Shown: positions 56,281 through 64,000 of the stretch, in pieces
Position numbering within the stretch: the first letter of the stretch is position 1
How the letters are laid out: each line of letters opens with the position of its first letter
NCBI GenBank assembly: GCA_949987565.1
Contig: OX465107.1
Coordinates: forward strand, 15,522,305-15,586,304
Reading direction: 5' to 3'
DNA from: Luidia sarsii
Lineage: Eukaryota > Echinodermata > Asteroidea > Paxillosida > Luidiidae
Length of the DNA: 64,000 nt
The notes under the pieces: generated by a model
Seen by the model: the letters and a program-made list of their open reading frames with translations, nothing else
Databases searched by the model: none
Told to the model about the DNA's origin: nothing
Position numbers and translations under genes: made by a program

Positions 56281-58140
56281 TCATTTATTATTGCCAAACT
56301 TTGAAGCGGTAGACCGCGCCGTGTTCCACCCAGAGAATGGCGGGATATGAGGGCCCGAAGTCACGTCCACGCTGGTGTGGTCACCATTCAGCACCATTCA
56401 GAGCCAGCCGTTCGAAATTGATGCCATAGAATCATTCCACAAAGCTCACTATCGATCGGCGGGTAGAGAGGAACTGGTAGCAATCAGTATATACCCTTGA
56501 GTTTTTGAATCATTCTGATTGCTCACGGTGACTCAGGCAAGCAGAGTTTGTCTTCAGGGGAAATAAAAAAAATCCACAGGTTTTGCGTTTCATTGATGTG
56601 TATTCTACATACATACGTAATGATGGTACTTTATTTGTTGATATTTTAACGCGGGAAGGGAATTGAGACTGCAGGGCAAGAAATGCATTTCCCTTTTCTT
56701 AAAGTTAGAAAATATTCAGCACTTATTCAGTAACATATTGCGTTACGATAATTGGTAATGAGAGAAGTGGTCAGCGAAACAATTCCAAGTCGATACGATT
56801 TGCCAAAAGCGAAGACTACCGACAAAACCCCCAAAATAGGCCTATATAGGCCTACTCGAAACGGAGACATCCAAACGCGCTTCGGACGAGACTGTGCCGG
56901 TTGTCATCGGAGTGAAACGAATCGTTGACACAGCGACGGTGTCTGTCTACAAATCTAATGCTTGCCTATGTTCGCCATATTTTGATCGAGATTGGAAACC
57001 CGTTGAGATTGTGGGTGTGGAGGTTACGGTAATCGTGGGCACATTATTTTGTGTCAGGGATGTGCAGTTCCTTTCCCTTCCCGGAGAACGCGTTCGCCCG
57101 CGCTCCGACCCTGGCAGCTGCTTGTAGGCCTATCTATTTTCTTTCCCCTTTTTTTTCCCCGTCTGGGTGTGGGCAGGGGGAGGGGGGCGGGGGGCGGGAG
57201 GGCGCAGAACACCCGTCTCTCGCCGAAGCGGAGAGCCACTCACCGGGGAAGACACGGTATGATGTATACGTACGAGGGTCGGCGTGGTGCGGTCGATAGC
57301 CGGGCCAATAGAGACGTCGGCAGCGGCACGACGCCCGTGGAAACATGGTCACGACACCACAAATTGAAAGCTCGGAAAGAGGGAAGACCGAGCGAGAGGA
57401 GGGGAAGAGGAAGGGGGTGGTGGCGGGGTTAGATACACCAATCGACCCGCTGGGGTGTGGAAAAGGGAACATTCTCATTCTAACAAGACAAAAAAAAAAC
57501 GGTGTCAACGATTCGCAGCGAACTGTATCACAGCGGCGGCTATTCGAGAGGAAAAAAACCCCAGCTGTATAGCAGCCACAACAGCACTCACAAACGCTCT
57601 CTCAGTCCGTTCTCGATCTTTCCTGCACTCCCACTTCGAACGTGCCACTGTCATTTTTTTTTTAAAGAATCGCAGCCATAACGACATGAATCCAAAAATA
57701 TTAAGCAGGAGAATACCCCCCCCCCAAAAAAAACCCCCATACCATTGCGAAAACAATCCGTAGTTTCAAGGCCCACAAATAAGATGATTGATTTGTCAGA
57801 ACTGATTTCTTCAAGAAAAGTCGGCTCCTTTTTTTATCTCCCCCCCCCCACTTCCCCTCTTTCCCCATGCAGAAATTTCCCGTTCGCCTTAGTGTTTATC
57901 ACCTGCCTTGTCGGCTCATCGTCGTTCAGTCAATACCGAGACTAGTTGGGCAGGCTTCGCGTCAGAGTTCGCACGCACTACCTGAGATAAAAGGTTAGGC
58001 TTCGGTCATATCTTTTTTGTTTTTATCGTACTCGTTATAATATCACAGGCATCTAAAAACAAGCGTTTGGGCCCCGGTTTCTTGGGGGAATACCCGCTGC
58101 CTATCAAAAGCCAACAAACGCTAAAATTCAGATGCAGTTT
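56281..58140. other. No gene recognised
   Basis: Unique to 57,040, GC- and G-rich at 57,170-57,440 with overlapping frames of about 125 codons on both strands, then homopolymer-rich. The tandem TAGGCCTATATAGGCCTA is at 56,837-56,854. No protein family recognised. Confidence 0.45.
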
Positions 58141-58562
58141 TTTGTCAGACGGGGACGAAGGCTGAGCCCGAGCCTAAGCCTTCATTTCGATAATGGCCAT
58201 ATATTGACAGACCTGTATGCCCCGTGACACGGACCCTATTCCGACTTGAGTCTCAGTACCACCATGACTCGGACTGGAGTCGTGGTAACAAAGGACTCGG
58301 ACCCACCTATTCGGGCTTGGAACTCGTACACGACTTGCTTGACTTAGGGCCGTGTCCGAAACGGGCTTCCAGAATTATACGGCCAGGGCTATTGTCTTCG
58401 CATCTCCGTGTATTTCCAATAGGGGGAAGACACAGGCCTAGCTCTAGACGCCCGTTTCGGACACGGCCATAATATAGACTCGACGAAAATCGGATCGACA
58501 AAGACTCCATCTTTGTGACTCGTGACTCGGACTCGGACTTGAGGCGATTGAGCCGGTGCGAC
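58141..58562. repeat. Degenerate CGAGCC / GACTCG patches with a 17-bp inverted repeat
   Basis: GAGCCCGAGCCTAAGCC at about 58,164 and GTGACTCGGACTCGGACTTG at about 58,526 belong to the dispersed hexamer vocabulary. GGGCCGTGTCCGAAACGGGC (58,347-58,366) and GCCCGTTTCGGACACGGCC (58,449-58,467) are inverted copies over about 19 bp, 82 bp apart. Confidence 0.6.
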
Positions 58563-59055
58563 AGTCTAAGATGGGTGGCATGATCGCATGGGTGTCCTGC
58601 CATATATGGGCAATCAAGTAAGCGCACGTGATGCGCAGTGCATTCCAAAGTTAGTGTCCTGTTATTGCCGTGCTGAGTTGTTTCTTCGCATTCGCAAGAT
58701 GGAGTCAAACGACAACACGACAGCTGTGAGCGATCGATCCACCAGATTTGACACCTTTCGAGTAAAATGTGAAAGAATCCGCCAGTATTTGGCTACCAAA
58801 AGCTACCCATCTGACCTAACGGAGTATGAAAAGAAGGCTATACGAGACGTCAGTCCAAGAAAAATATAACAAAAGGCCAAAAATCTAAACGGCAAAGGAT
58901 ACCAAAATTGAAAAAAAAATTAAGAGTACAGTTACAAGACCTAGAGTGTTTTGTACAGTGCTATATTGGGAGCTCGAAATAGTGTTCTCCAACGAGAAAC
59001 AATATTGGCGTAAAGGGCGCCCGCACGCGCTCAGTTCACCCACCCATCTTAGCAC
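58563..59055. mobile_element. Transposon-like unit with inverted ends and an integrase-family fragment
   Basis: The left edge GTCTAAGATGGGTGG (58,564-58,578) is inverted at the right edge as CCACCCATCTTAGCA (59,040-59,054). Between them lies the ORF at 58,699-58,869. A further inverted pair of the same word brackets TGACGTCA at 59,093-59,125 (ATGGGTGGTGACGTCACCCA), so this terminal word occurs three times or more here. Length under 500 bp means it is internally deleted or a fragment. Confidence 0.45.
58699..58869 (+). pseudogene. Frameshifted fragment of a transposon integrase-type (KRBA2-like) protein
   Basis: From ATG in good context (AAGATGG) 56 codons run to a stop. Residues 25-44 read IRQYLATKSYPSDLTEYEKK, a pattern I recall from the N-terminal zinc-binding side of Ginger/gypsy-like integrases and KRBA2-like proteins, normally followed by Ile-Arg-Arg and a basic stretch. 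Here the frame leaves that pattern after Ala-Ile-Arg, while the next frame continues Arg-Arg-Gln-Ser-Lys-Lys-Asn, so a frameshift is likely. No DDE core follows. The family call is from memory of motif shape. Confidence 0.4.
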
Positions 59056-59151
59056 GCCGCCCATTTCAGCAGGTTGTCGCTATGTGTCTCAGATGGGTGG
59101 TGACGTCACCCACCCATTTTAGCACGGCCACCCACTCCAGATCGTGACACC

Positions 59152-59515
59152 GGGACTCGGACTCTGATTCGGACTCGGACTCGGACTCGGACTCGGACTC
59201 GGACTCGGACTCGGACTCGGACTCGGACTCGGACTCGGACTCGGACTCGGACTCGCTCTCGGACTCGGACTCGGACTCGGACTCGGATTCGGACTCGGAC
59301 TCGGACTCGGACTCGGACTCGGACTCGGACTCGGACTCGGACTCAGACTCGGACTTGGACTCGCTCTCGGACTCGGACTCGGACTCGGACTCGGACTCGG
59401 ACTCGGACTTGGACTCGCTCTCGCTCTCGGACTCGGACTCGGACTCGGACTCGGACTCGGACTCGGACTCGCTCTCGGACTCGGACTCGGACTCGGACTC
59501 GGACTCGGGGGACGG
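59152..59515 (-). repeat. (GGACTC)n hexamer array, about 60 copies
   Basis: GGACTCGGACTC runs with GCTCTC and GGATTC variants; the CTCGCTCTCGGA interruptions recur. Open as Ser-Glu on one minus frame (161 codons), Ser-Pro on another and Asp-Ser on plus, since the hexamer is two codons. I regard it as satellite-like, not a phosphoprotein gene: the frames end in unrelated text on either side. Confidence 0.95.
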
Positions 59516-60004
59516 GACTTGGACTCGAACTCGATAGTTTCTCGAATACAAGGCTGCGAGGGAAGCGCCGTCACCCCGCCATTTTAGCAGCCGCCATTAT
59601 AGGATCGATTTTGATCAGCCTCATCCCCAGGGGTATACCCACCTCCTCGTTTGTGATAGTGCAGTGTGCATGTAGTGGATTGTGGGCTGGTACCCATGAT
59701 GGAAGCTGCCGGCATTAGTAGTGCAGTTGTGTAGCGCACTTTGGACAATGAACCTGTATCAGTTTATAAAAGGATATAAGTGGGCAACGACCGCTGCCCA
59801 GTCAGACAACAGCAGTTTTCTTCAGTCGTTTCGTCATTCTCTCTGTGTGTTTGTCTGAGTGTCTGACTGTCTGACTGTCCATCTGTCTATCTTTCAATTT
59901 ACACATTATATGCCCGTCTCTCTATATTCTCTCCAACATTCTCTATCTCTCTCATCACTCTCTTTCTGTCACTCCCTCTCCATCCCCTCCCTCATTGTCT
60001 TCCC
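59516..60004. other. No gene recognised
   Basis: Unique, then CT/TG-rich from 59,840. A CCGCCATTTTAGCAGCCGCC word near 59,577 echoes the CACCCATTTTAGCACGGCC word at 59,112. Confidence 0.45.
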
Positions 60005-60160
60005 TCAACCGACCAACCCACCAATCTATCAACCGACCAACCCTCCAGCCGATCAAACCAACCAACCCATCAACCAACAAACCTTCCAACACACCGACAC
60101 ACCAACGCACCGATCAGCCAGCCAGCCAGTCAATCAACCATTGAACCAACCAATCGTCCG
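60005..60160 (+). repeat. Degenerate (ACCAACC)n tract
   Basis: CAACCGACCAACCCACCAAT, ATCAACCGACCAACC and CCAGCCAGTCAATCAACC: a tetranucleotide-like ACCA/CCAA/CCAG tract. Confidence 0.75.
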
Positions 60161-60279
60161 CTTGATACAAGCATGCATGCGGCGTTTACTGACACGTCAT
60201 GACACGTTACTGAGCTGTTTCCCCCCCTTTCTTAACCGCTGAAAACGATGCGGCCGATCAACATAACACCCTTCGCTCA

Positions 60280-60880
60280 AAGAGACAAACAAAGAGAAAC
60301 AGATAGACAGGGGTATAGGCATGGATATACATAGAGAGATAGATAGGCAGAGAGACATGGTGAAACAGAGAGAGACAGGGAAATACAGAGAGAGACAGAG
60401 AAAGAGACAGACAGAGACAGACAGATACAGACAGAGACAGTCATAGACAGACAGAGATAGACAGGGGTATAGGCATGGAGAGACAGAGAGATATGGGCAG
60501 GGAGACAGGGTGAAACATAGAGAACAAAGAAAGACACAAAGAAAGACATAGAAAGACCGAGAAACAGAGAAAGACAGAGACAGACAGAGAGAAACAGAAC
60601 AAGACAGAGAGACAGAGACAGTCATAGACTATAGTAGGGACAGAGAGACATAGATATACAGACTGCGAGAAACGGGGTGACAAAGAGGCAGAGACAGAGA
60701 GATACACTGAGATACAGAGAGACCTGCAGATTTAGACAGCGTAGACAGCGAGACAGGGAAACAGAGGGACCGAGAGAGACAGAGTGTCAGAGAGGGAGTA
60801 AGAGACAGTGAAAGAGAGAAGGACAGTGAGAGTGAGGGAAAGTCAGAGAGACATCGTGATACGCCGAGAGCGGAGAGACA
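60280..60880 (-). repeat. (GACA)n / GAGACA array with an internal duplication
   Basis: GACAGAGA-type sequence. The phrase GACAGGGGTATAGGCATGGA occurs at 60,307 and 60,461, about 154 bp apart, with similar surroundings, so a larger unit is duplicated. Minus frames of 88-142 codons (Ser/Leu/Cys/Val) are artefacts. Confidence 0.9.
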
Positions 60881-61654
60881 GGGCGGCAAACCGCCAAGGG
60901 ACAATGAGTAATTGTTAGTAAAAATCGATAATTAGATGGGAGCGCGCGTAGGTGGTACTCAAGGTATTTTTGTTTCTTCCTCCTCTCTCACTGCTTCCCC
61001 AACCCTTTCGGGAGGGAGGGGGGGGGTGGAGGGTAGCTCACTGCCTCCGTTCGGTTGCCTTGGTTGCCCAAGGCAACCAAACGCTGGCTCGTTGACCGGC
61101 ACCACCGCTTCATGACTGGCACTTGCCCGCTGCCTTAGCCCCCACCCTCCTTAGGACAAAAAGCAAATAACAAATCCAAACACCAACTCTCATTACACGA
61201 ACCTTCCCCCTTTTGTGTGACCGCGTTTGCAATTTCCCCGCCAATAATTGCGATAACGAGCTCTGCTTTGACTCTGTAAGGTGCCGTTTGTTTCGTGCGT
61301 CCTTCGGTCGTTTCACAGACGCCGCTGCCACGCCATTGTTCCTTTGTTTTCACGCCTGGCTACTATTTTTGGGTCGAATCTCGGGGAAACTAAGAGACGC
61401 CATTCGAGGCCGACGCGTATGAACCTTGAAGCTCTTCCCAGAAATCCCCGCCGCCGCTTTTGGTGTGGCAAGTTATCAAAGCGCCCTCTTGTGACGCCCT
61501 GCATCTCGCTATAGGGAACATCGCACCATTATACATACCACAACGGCCGCTAAATTTCATTACATAATCTTCTTTTAATAAGTCTTTGGAATCATCGAGA
61601 CAGAATCCCTTTGCAGAACGCTCTACTCTGCTCCACACTGCTCTAATTCTGCTT
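60881..61654. other. No gene recognised; 11-bp hairpin
   Basis: GGTTGCCTTGG and CCAAGGCAACC (61,053-61,063 and 61,068-61,078) form a perfect hairpin with the loop TTGC. Frames of about 60-120 codons at 61,110-61,755 on both strands are unrecognised. Confidence 0.5.
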
Positions 61655-61748
61655 TTAGAAATGTTCTGATAGGATCGAAACGTCAGGTCCTGTAAGTGAG
61701 TTTGATGTAAGTGAGTTTGATCATGTAAGTGAGTTTGCAACATTTTGG
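61655..61748 (+). mobile_element. GAAACGTC-family copy with triplicated flank
   Basis: TTTTAGAAATGTTCTGATAG, GATCGAAACGTCAGGTCCTG, then TAAGTGAGTTTGATG / TAAGTGAGTTTGATCATG / TAAGTGAGTTTGCAACATTT: a 14-17 bp phrase three times before the usual TTTGCAACA. Confidence 0.7.
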
Positions 61749-62439
61749 TAGACATTTACCAATAGCCACGCCGTACCAACTAACCACAAGCTCAATCACA
61801 CACAGTGGAGCGCATGAACCGCGCCTTTCTACGTAACTGTTTAAAGCAGTGCTACGTGGCACAAGAACAGCCACATCGGAATAGCATCCCCACAGTCGCG
61901 CGTCCCATCCTCTCCCCGCAGAAGGGTTTAATTGGCAAGACTGCCGGCGTCTCCAGCCACTCGAGCCCGTCAGACAATGGCTGCACTATCGACCCTTACG
62001 CGGGCCGGCTTTGACACAAGGCGCCGTACAGTAATGCCTTTTTTTTCAGCGGCCGTTCTCCACCTTTGCAGTATTCTTGTAACGCACTTTAAAACGGCTC
62101 TCTGATCGCAAGTGCATCGATGTTGCCGCGCTCACAATGCCCCTAATTGCTTTAGGTTTGTGGGCGTCGTAGGATTTATATTCAATAAGATTATGGCCAG
62201 CGGAGACCAATGAACAGTTACGTGGCTGCTCTAGAGGGCGCTCTTTATCCGTGTTTCGTGGGTGCAGGTCACTAAAATGATCGAGCTCCCACAGAACGCA
62301 GTATTAGAACCCTTTCACTTTCAAGACAAACAGTTCCACACCGAATCGTTCTTGGCCGATTGGATTTTCTTCTAGTTACCCCAAGAAAAAAAATGCCCCA
62401 ATGTCCCGCAAACGTGTAGCCGTCCAAAACCGAAATTCT
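61749..62439. other. No gene recognised
   Basis: Unique-looking, frames under 80 codons without recognisable content. Confidence 0.5.
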
Positions 62440-62850
62440 GCAAGGATTTCGGGAAGCACTCGATGTCCACAGATTTCCTTCTAATTTACACAGTTTGTAG
62501 ATGGTCATGATAGAATCCTCATGTTGAAATCTTACGGTCTGGGATGCTGTACTTCTCTAGAAATCCTCACTCAAACATTGACAAATAGTTTATTACTCGC
62601 AAGTCATCAATTATTTCTTACACTACAGAATGGTGCAAAAACCGTGACGGTTTTCTACCTTTTTTTACTTTCTCAGATCACCATTTGAGCTAAAACCTTC
62701 GCAGTATTGCTTTTTTGGGATGTTTAATGGTATAACACACAAACTGTGGCAATCTTTTGACCTTTACCAATGTTGTATTGGACCTTTAGTGGTCCGAATT
62801 ACACGCAAAATCAAACATTTAACCACATTATTGCCTTAAGCATCAACTAT
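62440..62850 (+). repeat. Dispersed echinoderm-type repeat, copy 2
   Basis: Same word order as 14,800-15,215: TTTACACAGTTTGTAGATGG, ATGATAGAATCCTCATGTTG, GGATGCTGTACTTCTCTAGA, AAATAGTTTATTACTC with its partner ATCAATTATTT, GTGACGGTTTTC, TTGAGCTAAAACCTTCGCAG, and TTTGACCTTTACCAATGTTG near the end. More diverged than copy 1. Non-coding. Confidence 0.5.
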
Positions 62851-63180
62851 CCTACAATAAAGTGTGTCCATGCTGGAGGCTTAGACCCCAACGTGATAGA
62901 GAACTGGTGCTTTCGAAGTGATTCGAAGTCAAGAACCACAAGTCCATGAATTCTACTAAGAAAGTGGGAGTTGCTTCCTGAAGCAAGTAAAGGTGCCGTC
63001 GCGACCTCATTCAATACCGTATACGTGCCGTAAACCTAACACGGTCCGATATTTACTCGGTGTTATTTTAATATAATATTAAAACCTATTCCCTTTTCCC
63101 CGCTTATTTACTATCGTTGGGTGTTCAATGATTCATCCACACGCACCTCTTGCCGGGAATCTACGGCGAAGAATCACGCC
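62851..63180. other. No gene recognised
   Basis: AT-rich, without visible structure. Confidence 0.5.
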
Positions 63181-63260
63181 GCCCGAGATTGCCCGAGATT
63201 GTCCGAGTTTGCCCGACATTGCCCGATATTGCCCGACATTGCCCGATATTACCCGAGAAC
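63181..63260 (+). repeat. 10-bp minisatellite (GCCCGANATT)n
   Basis: GCCCGAGATT, GCCCGAGATT, GTCCGAGTTT, GCCCGACATT, GCCCGATATT, GCCCGACATT, GCCCGATATT, ACCCGAGAAC in strict 10-bp register from 63,181, so every unit is about one helical turn from the next. Confidence 0.9.
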
Positions 63261-64000
63261 ATTGCCCAATAAAGAGCGACTGTCCAGCTTTAACTTTCCC
63301 GGCGGCAGTGAGTCTTGTCACACGGCCCACTATACGAAGTTAATTGTTTTCCCTCCCTCCCTCTCATTCTCAGCGAAAGGTTGCTCGTCATTGACGGCCA
63401 TGCCATTGCCAGCCTATAGTTACTTCGTGCCCCGCTGAAATTTACTCCCTTTTCCCCCCGAGTGGAGCTTCGTGACCTAACACCGAATAAATACAGACGC
63501 CGGTGAATTTGGGGCGGGGGAGGACGATCACTCGATGGAGAAAAGTGGCCATTTCACTGACCGCCGTTGTGTTAGCACGCTGAGTGGTTCTGTGGGGGTG
63601 GGGGTGTGAGGTGTTTACGGTGGCCGCTAAGTGACACCCCAGCGTCACACGAGGCGTAACACAACTTTTCGACACTGGAGTGCTTCCATAAGGAAACCCA
63701 TCTCGGCAAGGCAAACATTCGAAATGAAAGGACTCCGACACTATCCAAATGCTGGCAGGTGCTTCAACTGCGGTGGCCGGCCCAGTGTCGGCTGTTTTTT
63801 TATTTTTATGAAGCACTGGAATGATCATGTTCGCCTTTCGGGTCCCCCAGCTACGCTCTAACCCATAGAACATATAATTTGTCACAACTAAAGCACAGGT
63901 AAAGTTAGTGACAGTGATATTTGTTGGTAATATGTGATATGATCGGCCGTCCCAGCTCAGGCAGCTCTGGTTTCTCCCCAAAATATTGATCCGAAACGGT
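63261..64000. other. No gene recognised
   Basis: A 179-codon minus frame (63,442-63,981) is the longest here. It contains no motif, signal or repeat that I recognise, and a 76-codon plus frame overlaps it. Confidence 0.4.

Noticed and set aside
59066..59574. Ser-Glu or Ser-Pro repeat protein
   Set aside because: The hexamer array keeps several frames open, and flanks are unrelated non-coding words.
63757..63790. CCHC zinc knuckle (retroelement nucleocapsid)
   Set aside because: Only Cys-Phe-Asn-Cys-Gly-Gly is present; the following His and Cys at the right spacing are missing.
63442..63981. 179-codon minus-strand protein gene
   Set aside because: Unrecognised, without splice or promoter context, and overlapped by an opposite frame.

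Overview
The window looks like metazoan nuclear DNA, most likely from a marine deuterostome and, from memory of the repeat families, most likely an echinoderm such as a sea star. The grounds are: introns-and-repeats architecture with almost no protein-coding density; a splice-site-bounded secretory exon; tRNA-derived SINEs; short terminal-inverted-repeat elements beginning near GGGTGGATTTCAC and ending near GTGAAATCGACC; a long dispersed repeat with TTTGAAGATGGT/AGAAATGAGTAAA-type words; and an excess of the octamer TAGGCCTA. The assignment to a group is inference from memory and was not searched.

Layout. 1-2.6 kb: a cluster of copies of one inverted, ribozyme-like retroelement end (here called the GAAACGTC family), an 82-base perfect snapback and a 53-bp tandem repeat. 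2.6-9 kb: mostly unique DNA with pyrimidine tracts, a 19-bp minisatellite and a CAA/CAG/CGA array that abuts a small inverted-repeat element. 9-17 kb: a second retroelement end with a hammerhead-like hairpin, TTC arrays wrapped around a retroelement 3' end, a 12-bp minisatellite, a dispersed echinoderm-type repeat and a CTTG array. 17-27 kb: a GC-rich segment with open frames on both strands, GGA and CT tracts, a tRNA-Ser-like SINE, a 46-bp-arm foldback and a GA/GATA array. 27-33 kb: a second foldback family, a SINE, and the best gene candidate in the window: a coding exon on the minus strand (31,860-32,096) encoding a signal peptide or signal anchor, with a strong splice donor and a CpG-rich upstream region. 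33-41 kb: a CGGT tetranucleotide array, about 700 bp of GA, a 42-bp palindromic minisatellite and a 3-kb pyrimidine minisatellite open in all three forward frames. 41-55 kb: a CGTACG array, two SINEs, a decayed LINE ORF2 3' end, several GAAACGTC copies and a 255-bp TTAA-flanked element nested inside a foldback element. 55-64 kb: a SINE-like unit, a small transposon-like unit with a frameshifted integrase-family ORF, a GGACTC hexamer array, GACA arrays, and a second copy of the dispersed echinoderm-type repeat.

Very little here can be called host gene. The only host coding segment I would defend is the minus-strand exon near 32 kb; the AT-richer DNA at 27.8-31.8 kb may be its intron. Nearly every long open frame in the window is an artefact of simple repeats whose unit length is a multiple of three or whose units lack stops. 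What is rich is structure: at least eleven copies of one retroelement-end motif, many of them head-to-head; several long perfect palindromes; nested miniature elements; and a consistent side-by-side placement of mobile-element ends and microsatellite arrays.
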